In this document: piece by piece, positions 52,603 to 61,423 of the stretch | Position numbering within the stretch: position 1 is the stretch's first letter | How the letters are laid out: each line of letters opens with the position of its first letter | Origin: Clostridia bacterium UC5.1-1D2 | GTDB taxonomy: Bacteria > Bacillota > Clostridia > Lachnospirales > Lachnospiraceae | Reading direction: 5' to 3' | Length of the DNA: 64,000 nt | NCBI GenBank assembly: GCA_001304855.1 | Contig: BBZN01000014.1 | Span: 41,295 to 105,294, forward strand | The notes under the pieces: model-generated | Told to the model about the DNA's origin: nothing | Databases searched by the model: none | The model's input: the letters and a program-made list of their open reading frames with translations, nothing else | Translations under genes and position numbers: made by a program

Positions 52603-52745
52603 TAGGGGGGCCGGACAGATTGCTCTGTCCGGTATGAGTATGAAAAAGCTTTGTGATTTCAAGTAATCACTTGAAACAAAGGCCTCGTCCACCTCTCGGT
52701 GAACTTGTTATTATCATACGGAATAAATGTGTCAAAAATATGTCC
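52603..52745. repeat. Structured repeat element, copy B
   Basis: TAGGGGGG, hairpin CCGGACAG/CTGTCCGG with a six-base loop, then the identical GGTATGAGTATGAAAAAGCT and TTGT, a palindrome TTTCAAGT-AATC-ACTTGAAA (52657-52676), and a tail resembling that of copy A. Three stem positions differ from copy A on both arms, keeping base pairing. On the minus strand TTGACA with a TAATAA 16 bases on could be a promoter reading through the element. Confidence 0.75.
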
Positions 52746-52791
52746 TCATCATAAAAAAAAGCTAAAGAAAATAAAAAAAGAAAAAAACCCT

Positions 52792-52819
52792 TTGAAAACT
52801 TTGCAATATTGTATATAAT
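52792..52819 (+). promoter_or_regulatory. Promoter of mreB
   Basis: TTGAAA (52792-52797), 16-base spacer, TATAAT (52814-52819). It leaves a leader of about 230 bases before mreB. The stretch 52113-53050 has no convincing gene; its content is the terminator, the two repeats and this promoter. Confidence 0.7.
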
Positions 52820-53050
52820 AGAGGCAATGCTATAGAAGAAACGTTACTGTTCACCACCCTTCAAAAAGCGCGGTTTTGTGAACAGAAGCGAAGAAAACCA
52901 CAGGTTTTAGGCGCCTGTTTCCGGCACAGAGAGCGAGGATTTTATGAAAGCGGAGCTGGAAAAGACCTTAACGAATGCCAGTGACATGTATCGCATCTGA
53001 GGGACCGGAACAGGGTCTGCAAGTGCTCATAATTAGGAGGAACCATATAT

Positions 53051-54091
53051 ATGTTTTCAATGATGTCCAATGATATTGGAATTGACTTAGGAACAGCCAG
53101 CATCCTTGTGTATATTAAGGGTAAAGGCGTTGTGTTAAAGGAACCGTCAGTAGTAGCCATTGACCGTGACACCAACAAGATCATGGCAATCGGTGAGGAA
53201 GCCCGCCTTATGATTGGACGAACCCCCGGCAATATCGTGGCTGTCCGTCCTCTGCGCCAGGGCGTTATCTCCGACTACACCATAACAGAAAAAATGCTAA
53301 AATATTTTATCAGCAAGGCTGTAGGAAAGAAAACCCTCCGCAAGCCCAGAATCAGCGTATGCATTCCAAGCGGCGCTACGGAGGTGGAGAAAAAGGCAGT
53401 TGAGGATGCCACCTACCAGGCGGGCGCCAGGGAGGTGGCTATCATTGAGGAACCGGTGGCGGCGGCCATAGGCGCAGGCATTGACATTGGTAAAGCATGC
53501 GGAAACATGATTGTGGATATCGGCGGCGGTACTGCCGATATTGCAGTTATATCCCTGGGCGGCCCTGTAGTGAGCACCTCCATCAAGATTGCAGGCGATG
53601 ACTTTGACGAGGCGCTGGTTCGTTATATGAGAAAGAAACACAATCTCCTCATCGGCGAGCGTACCGCCGAGGAAATCAAGATAAACATAGGCGCGGCCTA
53701 CCGCAGGCCGGAGGTGCTCACTATGGAAGTGAGAGGCCGTAACCTGGTAACCGGTCTGCCTAAGACCATCGTCGTTACCTCCGATGAGACCCTGGAAGCT
53801 TTGAGGGAACCGGCGCTTCAGATTGTGGACGCCGTCCATAACGTTTTGGAGCGCACGCCGCCTGAACTGGCAGCAGATATTTTTGACCGCGGCATTGTTA
53901 TGACAGGAGGCGGTTCCCTTCTCAGCGGTCTGGATGCCCTTATTGAGGAAAAGACAGGCATTACAACCATGATAGCGGAGGATCCGCTCACGGCTGTGGC
54001 CATCGGCACAGGTAAGTTTATTGAATTTGCCCACGGCATGAACCTGGCTATGGAAGCCTCCATGGGAGCAGGCGGCAGGGAGGACTATTAG
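53051..54091 (+). CDS. mreB: Rod-shape determining protein MreB/Mbl
   Basis: Bacterial actin homologue of 346 residues directing lateral cell-wall synthesis. Nucleotide-fold motifs: phosphate 1 DIGIDLGTASILVY, phosphate 2 GNMIVDIGGGTADIAVISLG and the adenosine motif GIVMTGGGSLLSGLDAL; EEPVAAAIGAG connects them. Intact. AGGAGGAACCATATAT precedes the ATG. No mreC/mreD follows, so this is probably a secondary copy (Mbl/MreBH type). Confidence 0.93.
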   Translation: MFSMMSNDIGIDLGTASILVYIKGKGVVLKEPSVVAIDRDTNKIMAIGEEARLMIGRTPGNIVAVRPLRQGVISDYTITEKMLKYFISKAVGKKTLRKPRISVCIPSGATEVEKKAVEDATYQAGAREVAIIEEPVAAAIGAGIDIGKACGNMIVDIGGGTADIAVISLGGPVVSTSIKIAGDDFDEALVRYMRKKHNLLIGERTAEEIKINIGAAYRRPEVLTMEVRGRNLVTGLPKTIVVTSDETLEALREPALQIVDAVHNVLERTPPELAADIFDRGIVMTGGGSLLSGLDALIEEKTGITTMIAEDPLTAVAIGTGKFIEFAHGMNLAMEASMGAGGREDY

Positions 54092-54410
54092 GGCGGTTGA
54101 AGATTATGCTCCGTTGGCTGTGGGTTCCGGTTTCAGGGAGGTTTGAGCCAGATGAAGGACATACCTCCAAGGCGCAGCATACAACTGGCGGAGGGCAATA
54201 CTTAAATATGACGGCAATGAGCGAGAGGGCATCTGGAAGAAAACAGGGCCGGATGCACTTGGCAGATGTGACAAAGAATCAGAACCCGGCCCGGAGGCTT
54301 GCAGGACAAGCGTTGGGCCGGGTTTTCATGAAGCATGGGGGGTTATGTCCGGAGCCCTTTGACAGCGCGCACCGGCCCCCGGCAGAACGGAAGGAACAGA
54401 GAATCACAAT
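54092..54410 (+). other. Intergenic stretch between mreB and recD2
   Basis: No credible gene. It carries a good terminator, AACCCGGCCC (54283-54292) pairing with GGGCCGGGTT (54315-54324) and TTT, listed separately. Confidence 0.6.
54283..54326 (+). terminator. Terminator after mreB
   Basis: Perfect ten-base stem AACCCGGCCC/GGGCCGGGTT around a 22-base loop, ending in TTTT. Confidence 0.8.
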
Positions 54411-56693
54411 ATGGCGACAATCACAGGCTTCATAGAGAAAATCAAATTCCGCAACGAGGATAACGGCTACACTGTGCTCAGCGTCACCGATCAGATGGAC
54501 GGTGAGGAAGTCATCATGGTGGGAAATCTGGCCTACGCCGCAGAGGGCGATATGATTCAGGCCACAGGCCATATGAGTGAACATCCGGTTTACGGTGAGC
54601 AGCTCCAAATAGAAAGCTACGAGATGAAACGCCCCAGGACGAGCTGTCCATGGAGCGTTATCTGGCTCCGGCGCCATAAAAGGCATTGGGGCTGCTTTGG
54701 CTGCAAGGATCGTCCGCCATTTTAAAGCCGACACCTTCCGCATTATGGAGGAGGAGCCGGAACGCCTCTCGGAGGTCAAGGGCATCAGCGAGAAGATGGC
54801 TATGGCCATTGCAGAGCAGGTGGAGGACAAGAAGGATATGCGCCAGGCCATGATGTTCCTGCAAAATTACGGAATAACCATGAACCTGGCAGCAAAGATA
54901 TACCAGGAGTACGGGCCCTCCCTCTATGGCATTATCAAGGAGAATCCCTACCGGCTGGCCGACGATATTCCCGGAGTGGGATTTAAGATGGCCGACGAGA
55001 TAGCTGAGAAGGTGGGCATTTTCACAGATTCCGATTACCGCATCAAGGCGGGAATTCTCTATATCCTTCTCCAGGCCACGGCAAACGGCCATACATACCT
55101 GCCTCAGGAGGAGCTGTTCAGGCAGGCATCTGAACTCCTAAAGGTAGTTCCCCAGGCTATGGAAAAACACCTTATGGACATGCAGATAGACAGAAAGGTG
55201 GTGGTAAAGCCTTCCCCGGGAGGCTCCCTGGTCTACTCCTCCCAGTATTATTACCTGGAACTGAACGCCGCCCGAATGCTTTACGATCTGAATATCCGGG
55301 GGGACATCCCTGAAAAAGAAATACAGGCCAATCTGGAGAAAATCCAAAAGGAGGAGGACATTTCCCTGGATCAGCTTCAGGAGAGAGCCGTATACGAGGC
55401 TGTAAACAGCGGCCTTCTTGTAATCACCGGCGGCCCCGGCACAGGAAAGACCACCACGATCAACACCATTATCCGCTACTTTGAGATGGAGTGTATGGAA
55501 ATCCTCCTGGCAGCTCCTACGGGAAGGGCGGCCAAGCGCATGACTGAGGCCACCGGATACGAGGCCAGGACCATTCACCGGATGCTGGAGCTGGTGCCTG
55601 CAGGAATTCCCTCAGGCGACAGTCCCAACATTCCCGGCGGAGGCAAAGGCGGACAGAGTACGGCTGGAATGCATTTTGACAGAAATGAGGAGAATCCTCT
55701 GGATGCGGACGTTATTATCATTGATGAAATGTCGATGGTAGACATAAGCCTGATGCATTCCCTGCTGAGGGCCGTAAATGTGGGGACCGCCTGATTCTGG
55801 TGGGAGATGTGGACCAGCTGCCCAGCGTAGGACCGGGCAATGTACTCAGGGACATCATTGACTCAGGCAGTTTCAACGTAGTAAAGCTGACCCATATATT
55901 CCGTCAGGCCGCACAAAGCGATATCATTGTCAACGCCCACAAAATCAATGCAGGGGAGCCTGTGGACCTGGCTAAGCGCAGCAACGATTTTCTGTTTATC
56001 AAGCGGGATAATCCTGAATCCGTTATCGGCGCCGCCATCACCCTGATACAGCAGAAGCTTCCCGGCTATGTCCACGCCCAGCCCCTTGATATTCAGGTGA
56101 TGACGCCTATGAGAAAAGGCGCTCTGGGAGTGGAACGGCTCAACCAGGTGCTCCAGAACTATCTCAACCCTCCGGACAAATCCAAGAAGGAGAAAGAGGC
56201 CGGCGGAACCGTCTACCGGGTGGGGGACAAGGTGATGCAGATAAAAAACAACTATCAGATGGAGTGGGAGATCCGCAACAAATACGGAATTCCCGTGGAC
56301 AAGGGAGCGGGTGTGTTCAACGGGGATGTGGGAATCATCCGGGAAATGAACGAATACGCAGAGCTTCTCACCGTGGAGTTCGACGAGGGAAAGATGATAG
56401 AGTACAGCTTTAAGCAGCTGGAGGAGCTGGAGCTGGCCTATGCCATCACCATCCACAAATCCCAGGGAAGTGAGTATCCGGCTGTGATTATTCCCATGTA
56501 CAATGGCCCCCGCATGCTCATGACCCGCAATCTCATTTACACGGCAGTCACCCGCGCCCGCTCCTGCGTTTGTCTGGTGGGCCTGCCGGACGCCTTTTAC
56601 ACCATGGCGGCCAACTGTGTGGAACAAAAACGCTATTCCGGGCTTAAAACCCGAATCGAAGAAATCTATGCCCAGGCCGATCCGGCGGAATAA
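54411..56693 (+). CDS. recD2: RecD2-type ATP-dependent DNA helicase (three frame breaks)
   Basis: Superfamily 1B 5'-3' helicase, about 762 residues. The N-terminus has the OB-like [20 protein letters not shown] and helix-hairpin-helix repeats ([28 protein letters not shown]) typical of RecD2. Walker A is [17 protein letters not shown], Walker [15 protein letters not shown], then [19 protein letters not shown] and the C-terminal helicase motif [17 protein letters not shown], ending [15 protein letters not shown]. The frame changes near 54633, 54668 and 55788, each a one-base loss. Roles in replication-fork and repair processing are known for the family. Confidence 0.93.
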
Positions 56694-56846
56694 ACGCGGA
56701 TTAGCCTGGAATCCGGCGGCTCTGCCTTTGAACTCACATGGAAAATGAAGGAGAATGGTTTATGCGTAACAGTATTTTGCGCCATTTTCTCATCGGATGT
56801 CCGAAACAGTTACGTTTATACTATAATATAGAAAGGATACTTGTTT

Positions 56847-57602
56847 ATGGTTGAAAAATATGTTCCCAGACAGGCCGGAGGCATTTTCAGGGATATAAAA
56901 TCAGCGGCGCTGGATATCCTGTTCCCCCGCCGCTGCCCCGTCTGCTTTCAGATCGTTTTGCCGAAAGGCGCCCTTATCTGTCCGGACTGTATAAGAAAAC
57001 TTTCCTGGGTCCGGCGCCCCACCTGCAAAAAATGCGGAAAAGAGGTTATAGCCGACACAATCGAATACTGCTTCGACTGTTCAAAAGGCCGCCGTACCTT
57101 TGAGTGGGGGGCCGCTCTCATCAACTATGACGAGAGGGCCGGCCGCTCTATGGCCGCCATCAAGTACAAAAATAAAAGGGAATATTTGGATTTTTACAGT
57201 GAGGCCATGTGCAGAAAGCTGGGAAAGAGGCTGCTGTCCATGAAGGCAGACGCATTGGTTCCCGTCCCTGTCCATTCCTCACGGATGAGAGCCAGGGGGT
57301 TTAATCAGGCCCAGGAGCTAGCCTGTGGTATATCACAGAAGCTGGGTATCCCCATGGACACCTCCATTTTGAAGCGCAGCCGGAAAACGGTTCCTCAGAA
57401 AAATTTGGATCCTGCCGCCCGGTTAAAAAATCTGGAACAGGCATTTACGGCGGGACCTGTACCGCCGCATATCCGAAGGGTCATCCTGATTGACGATATC
57501 TATACTACAGGCAGCACCATAGAGGCCTGTACCCGCGTCCTCCGTTCTGCGGGAGTGGAAAAAGTATATTTTGCCGTTATTTTCATAGGGAACGGGCAGT
57601 AG
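56847..57602 (+). CDS. comF: ComF-family phosphoribosyltransferase-like protein
   Basis: 251 residues. An N-terminal double zinc finger (RRCPVCFQIV, LICPDCIRKL, CKKCGKEV, CFDCSKG) precedes a PRTase-type fold with VPVPVHSSRMRARGFNQAQE and the PRPP loop RVILIDDIYTTGSTIEA. ComF helps take up transforming DNA in Bacillus; in anaerobes its role is less clear. Intact. ATG 56847 follows GAAAGG; a TTG six bases earlier is less likely. Confidence 0.92.
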   Translation: MVEKYVPRQAGGIFRDIKSAALDILFPRRCPVCFQIVLPKGALICPDCIRKLSWVRRPTCKKCGKEVIADTIEYCFDCSKGRRTFEWGAALINYDERAGRSMAAIKYKNKREYLDFYSEAMCRKLGKRLLSMKADALVPVPVHSSRMRARGFNQAQELACGISQKLGIPMDTSILKRSRKTVPQKNLDPAARLKNLEQAFTAGPVPPHIRRVILIDDIYTTGSTIEACTRVLRSAGVEKVYFAVIFIGNGQ

Positions 57603-57632
57603 CAAAAAACGCAAAAAAAGGCCTGAAAATCC

Positions 57633-57661
57633 TTGACGCGCCGTCATATCTGTGATATAGT
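57633..57661 (+). promoter_or_regulatory. Promoter of rpmG-secE-nusG
   Basis: TTGACG (57633-57638), 17-base spacer, TATAGT (57656-57661), about 100 bases before rpmG. Confidence 0.8.
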
Positions 57662-57759
57662 AGACGGGCGAATGGAAGAGCTTAGGTCTTTTTTTATGCT
57701 CAAAAATAAGAGCTAAGCAGTAAATGTGAACTACGATAATATAAGTGGAGGTGGAAGTC

Positions 57760-57909
57760 GTGCGCACAAGAATTACACTGGCATGTACAGAATGCAAGCA
57801 ACGCAACTATAACATGACGAAGGACAAGAAGACTCATCCGGACCGTATGGAAACAAAGAAGTACTGCAGATTCTGCAAGAAGCATACCATGCATAAGGAA
57901 ACAAAGTAA
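57760..57909 (+). CDS. rpmG: Ribosomal protein L33
   Basis: 49 residues starting at GTG 57760 after [28 protein letters not shown], then [17 protein letters not shown]. The four cysteines in two CxxC pairs show the zinc-binding form of L33. Its place ahead of secE and nusG is standard in Firmicutes. Confidence 0.96.
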   Translation: MRTRITLACTECKQRNYNMTKDKKTHPDRMETKKYCRFCKKHTMHKETK

Positions 57910-57935
57910 TCCTGCTCAGTAAAGGACGTGAAAGT

Positions 57936-58201
57936 ATGGAAGATAATACAGTAACAACTGTAGAGCCCAAAGAGAAAACGGCCCAGACTGAAAAGCGGAA
58001 AAGGCAGTAAAAAAAGACAAGAAAGAGAAAAAGCCCAGCTTTTTCAAGGGACTTAAAAAGGAGTTCAAAAAAATTGTCTTTGCTGACAAACAAACGGTGG
58101 CTAAGCAGACCGTGGCAGTAGTGACCATGTCCATTTTTATCGGCGCGTTAATCGCTGTTCTGGACTATGTTCTGAAGTTTGGTTTAGGCTTTATTCTTTA
58201 A
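57936..58201 (+). CDS. secE: Preprotein translocase subunit SecE (frame break)
   Basis: Essential single-span subunit of the SecYEG channel. A charged N-terminal third (EPKEKTAQTEKAEKAVKKDK after repair) leads to FFKGLKKEFKKIVFADKQTV and one membrane helix (VVTMSIFIGALIAVLDYVLK). One G is missing near 57998, where AAGCGGAA should read AAGGCGGAA; uncorrected, this essential protein would stop after about 24 residues, which argues for a sequence error. Confidence 0.93.
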
Positions 58202-58221
58202 TTAAGGGCGAGGGTGATTGT

Positions 58222-58737
58222 ATGTCAGAAGCACATTGGTATGTAGTCCATACCTACTCAGGTTATGAGAACAAAGTCAAGGTCGATATTGAAAAGACAA
58301 TCGAAAACAGAAATCTTCAGGACCAAATCTTGGAAGTGTCAGTTCCCATGCTCCCTGTTGTGGAGCTGAAGAACGGCGTGGAGAAAAAAGCCGATAAGAA
58401 GATGTTTCCGGGATACGTGCTCATCAACATGGTCATGAATGACGACACATGGTATGTGGTGCGCAACACCCGGGGTGTTACGGGCTTTGTAGGTCCGGGC
58501 TCTAAACCGGTTCCTCTGACAGAAGAAGAGATGGCCAGCCTGGGCTTTATGAGAGAGGACGTCTTAGTCGATTTTGAAGTGGGAGATACAGTGGTTGTTA
58601 TCTCCGGTGCATGGAATGATACTGTGGGAGTCATCAAAGCGATAAACGACAGTAAAAAGACCGTCACCATCAATGTAGAAATGTTTGGCCGTGAGACACC
58701 GGTTGAACTCGGATTTGCGGAAGTCAAAAAGATGTAG
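58222..58737 (+). CDS. nusG: Transcription termination/antitermination factor NusG
   Basis: 171 residues with the NGN domain (HWYVVHTYSGYENKVKVDIE, KKMFPGYVLINMVMNDDTWY, VRNTRGVTGFVG) and the C-terminal KOW domain (FEVGDTVVVISGAWNDTVGV). Binds RNA polymerase and couples it to ribosomes or Rho. Intact, between secE and rplK. Confidence 0.97.
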   Translation: MSEAHWYVVHTYSGYENKVKVDIEKTIENRNLQDQILEVSVPMLPVVELKNGVEKKADKKMFPGYVLINMVMNDDTWYVVRNTRGVTGFVGPGSKPVPLTEEEMASLGFMREDVLVDFEVGDTVVVISGAWNDTVGVIKAINDSKKTVTINVEMFGRETPVELGFAEVKKM

Positions 58738-58785
58738 GCGGATCCGGCTGTAACACAAGAAATCAGCTTTTGCAGGGCAAAGGCT

Positions 58786-58814
58786 GGTGGGAGGGAGATT
58801 CCCGACAATACCAC
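58786..58814 (+). promoter_or_regulatory. L1-binding-type RNA operator before rplK
   Basis: GGTGGGAG, a GGGA-GAT-TCCC mini-hairpin, then GACAATACCAC. GGTGGG and AATACCAC resemble the two strands of the L1-binding site of 23S rRNA (helices 76-78), which L11-L1 leaders are known to mimic. A second copy precedes rplA. Confidence 0.7.
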
Positions 58815-58836
58815 ATAATTTTAGGAGGTGCCTAAG

Positions 58837-59262
58837 ATGGCAAAGAAAGTAACAGGATATATTAAATTACAGATTCCGGCTGGCAAAGCAACACCAGCGC
58901 CGCCAGTTGGACCGGCACTTGGCCAGCACGGTGTTAACATCGTACAGTTTACCAAGGAATTTAATGCCAGAACAGCAGACCAGGGAGATATGATTATCCC
59001 TGTAGTTATTACCGTATATGCGGACAGAAGCTTCAGCTTCATAACCAAGACCCCGCCGGCAGCCGTACTCATCAAGAAGGCCTGCAACATTAAGACTGCA
59101 TCCGCTGCTCCTAACAAGAACAAAGTAGCTGTTCTTAAGAAGGCTGACCTTCAGAAGATCGCAGAGACAAAGATGCCAGACTTAAATGCCGCCAGTTTAG
59201 AGGCTGCTATGAGCATGATCGCCGGTACTGCAAGAAGTATGGGCGTGACGGTTGAGGAATAA
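58837..59262 (+). CDS. rplK: Ribosomal protein L11
   Basis: 141 residues: [40 protein letters not shown] and [15 protein letters not shown], all standard L11 sequence, ending [12 protein letters not shown]. The ATG at 58837 after TTAGGAGGTGCCTAAG is the expected start; a GTG nine bases earlier overlaps the ribosome site. Intact. Confidence 0.98.
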   Translation: MAKKVTGYIKLQIPAGKATPAPPVGPALGQHGVNIVQFTKEFNARTADQGDMIIPVVITVYADRSFSFITKTPPAAVLIKKACNIKTASAAPNKNKVAVLKKADLQKIAETKMPDLNAASLEAAMSMIAGTARSMGVTVEE

Positions 59263-59318
59263 GCCGAACCCCTGAGCAAGGTTTGCGGCTGACAAAAGCA
59301 AGGATCCGTTATATGAAC

Positions 59319-59348
59319 GTGGGAGGGAGATTCCCCCGTCAATACCAC
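59319..59348 (+). promoter_or_regulatory. L1-binding-type RNA operator before rplA
   Basis: GTGGGAG, GGGA-GAT-TCCC, then CCGTCAATACCAC: a near repeat of the element ahead of rplK, ending directly at the AGGAGG ribosome site of rplA, where L1 binding would block translation of its own gene. Confidence 0.7.
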
Positions 59349-59363
59349 TAGGAGGTTATAAGA

Positions 59364-60058
59364 ATGAAATCAGGTAAAAGATATGCAGAGGCATTTAAAA
59401 ATGTAGACCGTACTGCATTATATGACGTTGCAGACGCAATCACATTGGTGAAGAAGAACGCATCTGCAAAATTTGACGAGACTGTAGAGCTTCATATCAG
59501 AACAGGCTGTGACGGACGTCACGCCGACCAGCAGATCCGTGGCGCTGTTGTATTGCCTCACGGTACAGGCAAGACCGTACGTATCTTAGTATTTGCAAAG
59601 GGACCGAAAGCCGATGAGGCTCAGGCTGCAGGCGCTGACTACGTAGGAGCCGAGGAGTTAATCCCCAGGATCCAGAACGACGGATGGCTGGATTTTGACG
59701 TTGTAGTGGCAACCCCGGACATGATGGGCGTTGTTGGACGTCTGGGCCGTGTACTTGGACCGAAGGCTTAATGCCAAACCCGAAGGCAGGTACTGTAACC
59801 ATGGACGTTACCAAGGCTATCAATGATATCAAAGCTGGTAAGATTGAGTACAGACTTGACAAGACAAATATTATCCACGTGCCAGTAGGAAAAGCTTCTT
59901 TCACAGAGGAGCAGTTAGCGGACAACTTCCAGACGCTTATGGATGCAATTATTAAAGCTAAGCCAAGCACAGTTAAGGGCGCATACCTTAAGAGCGTAGC
60001 CTTGACCTCCACCATGGGTCCTGGCGTTAAGCTGAATGTAGCTAAGCTTGTGAACTAA
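59364..60058 (+). CDS. rplA: Ribosomal protein L1 (frame break)
   Basis: About 231 residues: [60 protein letters not shown] after repair, and [20 protein letters not shown] at the end. One G is missing near 59769, where CCGAAGGCTTAATG should read CCGAAGGGCTTAATG. L1 binds the 23S stalk and probably represses its own operon through the two RNA elements upstream. Confidence 0.96.
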
Positions 60059-60077
60059 TTAATTGCGAATATAGAAC

Positions 60078-60106
60078 TTGACATCAATCATACGTTGTGA
60101 TATGAT
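60078..60106 (+). promoter_or_regulatory. Promoter of rplJ-rplL
   Basis: Perfect TTGACA (60078-60083), 17-base spacer, TATGAT (60101-60106). Confidence 0.85.
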
Positions 60107-60112
60107 ACCACA

Positions 60113-60245
60113 GTATTGAATGCCCTGAGACAGCAGGTACCGCAAGGTGTAAGGCATATCGCCTGCCGAGGAACATACAAATTCTGACTATTTATGGTGA
60201 GATTTTGCAGCCCTCTCTGTCCACGCGGCGGAGAGGGCTTTTATG
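60113..60245 (+). promoter_or_regulatory. L10 leader with attenuator
   Basis: The leader carries CAGGTACCGCAAGGTGTAAG and CTGCCGAGGAAC, resembling the Firmicute ribosomal protein L10 leader. It ends in a terminator, AGCCCTCTC (60209-60217) with GAGAGGGCT (60231-60239) and a T run, 63 bases before rplJ. Binding of the L10-L12 complex would favour termination or block rplJ expression. Confidence 0.8.
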
Positions 60246-60307
60246 TTTAGAAGATTCCATGCTATGACGGTTTTCAATGCAAAAATATATAAGGAGGTAA
60301 ACCATTC

Positions 60308-60808
60308 ATGGCAAAAGTTGAATTAAAACAGCCAGTTGTAGACGAAATCAAGGCAATTCTTGACGGCGCTGCATGTGCAGTTATCGTGGACTACCGCGGT
60401 CTGACTGTAGAGCAGGATACTCAGCTGCGCAAGCAGTTAAGAGAAGCTGGAGTGACCTATAAGGTATTTAAGAATACCCTGATTAAGCGCGCAGCTGAAG
60501 GGACAGACTTCGCAGCTCTCAATCCGGATCTGGAAGGACCAACTGCATTGGCAGTATCTAAGGAAGATGCCACAGCTCCCGCAAGAATCTTAGCTAATTT
60601 TGCTAAAACTGCACCAAAGCTGGAACTGAAGGCTTGTGTTGTTGAGGGAAGCTATTACGATGCAGCAGGAACCCAGGTTATCGCAACCATTCCATCCAGA
60701 GAAGAACTGCTTGGAAAGCTGCTTGGCAGCATCCAGTCTCCGATTACAAACCTGGCTCGCGTACTCAATCAGATTGCAGAGCAGCAGGGCGGAGCAGCAG
60801 AGGCTTAA
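60308..60808 (+). CDS. rplJ: Ribosomal protein L10
   Basis: 166 residues: AKVELKQPVVDEIKAILDGA, VIVDYRGLTVEQDTQLRKQL and TYKVFKNTLIKRAAEGTDF, with the C-terminal helix NLARVLNQIAEQQGGAAEA that anchors L7/L12 dimers. ATG 60308 follows AAGGAGG. Intact. Confidence 0.98.
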   Translation: MAKVELKQPVVDEIKAILDGAACAVIVDYRGLTVEQDTQLRKQLREAGVTYKVFKNTLIKRAAEGTDFAALNPDLEGPTALAVSKEDATAPARILANFAKTAPKLELKACVVEGSYYDAAGTQVIATIPSREELLGKLLGSIQSPITNLARVLNQIAEQQGGAAEA

Positions 60809-60904
60809 GCCTTTGTTATCTATTCAGAATGAAGGCTGTGCCGGCCTGAGGGCCGGGAGCGCAGACCAAATCAAATTTTAAATATTAAACAGGAGGAATA
60901 TAAA

Positions 60905-61279
60905 ATGGCAAAGTTAACAACCGCTGAGTTTATCGAAGCTATCAAGGAATTATCCGTATTAGAATTGAACGAATTAGTAAAAGCATGTGAGGAAGAGTTT
61001 GGCGTATCCGCAGCAGCAGGCGTAGTAGTTGCAGCAGCAGGCGCAGGCGCAGCAGCAGCTGAGGAGAAGACAGAGTTTGACGTAGAGCTGACAGAGGTTG
61101 GTCCTAACAAGGTTAAGGTTATCAAAGTTGTACGTGAAGCTACCGGCTTAGGCCTGAAGGAAGCGAAAGACGTAGTTGACGGAGCTCCCAAGGTAATTAA
61201 GCAGGGCGTATCCAAGGAAGAGGCTGAGGATGTTAAGACTAAGTTAGAGGCTGAGGGAGCTAAAGTTACCCTTAAGTAA
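60905..61279 (+). CDS. rplL: Ribosomal protein L7/L12
   Basis: 124 residues: an N-terminal dimerisation helix ([20 protein letters not shown]), an Ala/Gly-rich hinge ([20 protein letters not shown]) and the C-terminal factor-binding domain ([20 protein letters not shown]). Intact. Followed by a terminator, not by rpoB. Confidence 0.98.
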   Translation: MAKLTTAEFIEAIKELSVLELNELVKACEEEFGVSAAAGVVVAAAGAGAAAAEEKTEFDVELTEVGPNKVKVIKVVREATGLGLKEAKDVVDGAPKVIKQGVSKEEAEDVKTKLEAEGAKVTLK

Positions 61280-61313
61280 TTAAGTCTTATTCAAGAGAAT
61301 ATGGATTTGAATT

Positions 61314-61357
61314 CAGGCAGATGTGTGTTCCCGAAAGGGACGGGCATCTGCCTGTTT
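61314..61357 (+). terminator. Terminator after rplL
   Basis: CAGGCAGATG (61314-61323) pairs perfectly with CATCTGCCTG (61345-61354), then TTT. Confidence 0.85.
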
Positions 61358-61372
61358 CTGCCATAAGCCATG

Positions 61373-61406
61373 AAAAAACGGCCGACAGGAATACACCTGC
61401 GGCCGT
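61373..61406 (-). terminator. Terminator of the cell-wall-binding gene
   Basis: On the minus strand ACGGCCG and CGGCCGT form the stem around a CAGGTGTATTCCTG loop (itself able to pair CAGG/CCTG), followed by TTTTT. Confidence 0.8.
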
Positions 61407-61423
61407 AATGAAAACACAAGCCC

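Noticed and set aside
52297..52692. Minus-strand open frame across the repeat elements
   Set aside because: It runs through both hairpin repeats, lacks a ribosome site and domain, and its apparent repeats reflect the DNA element.
52353..52745. CRISPR array
   Set aside because: Only two copies, with a 250-base step and no regular spacers or cas genes.
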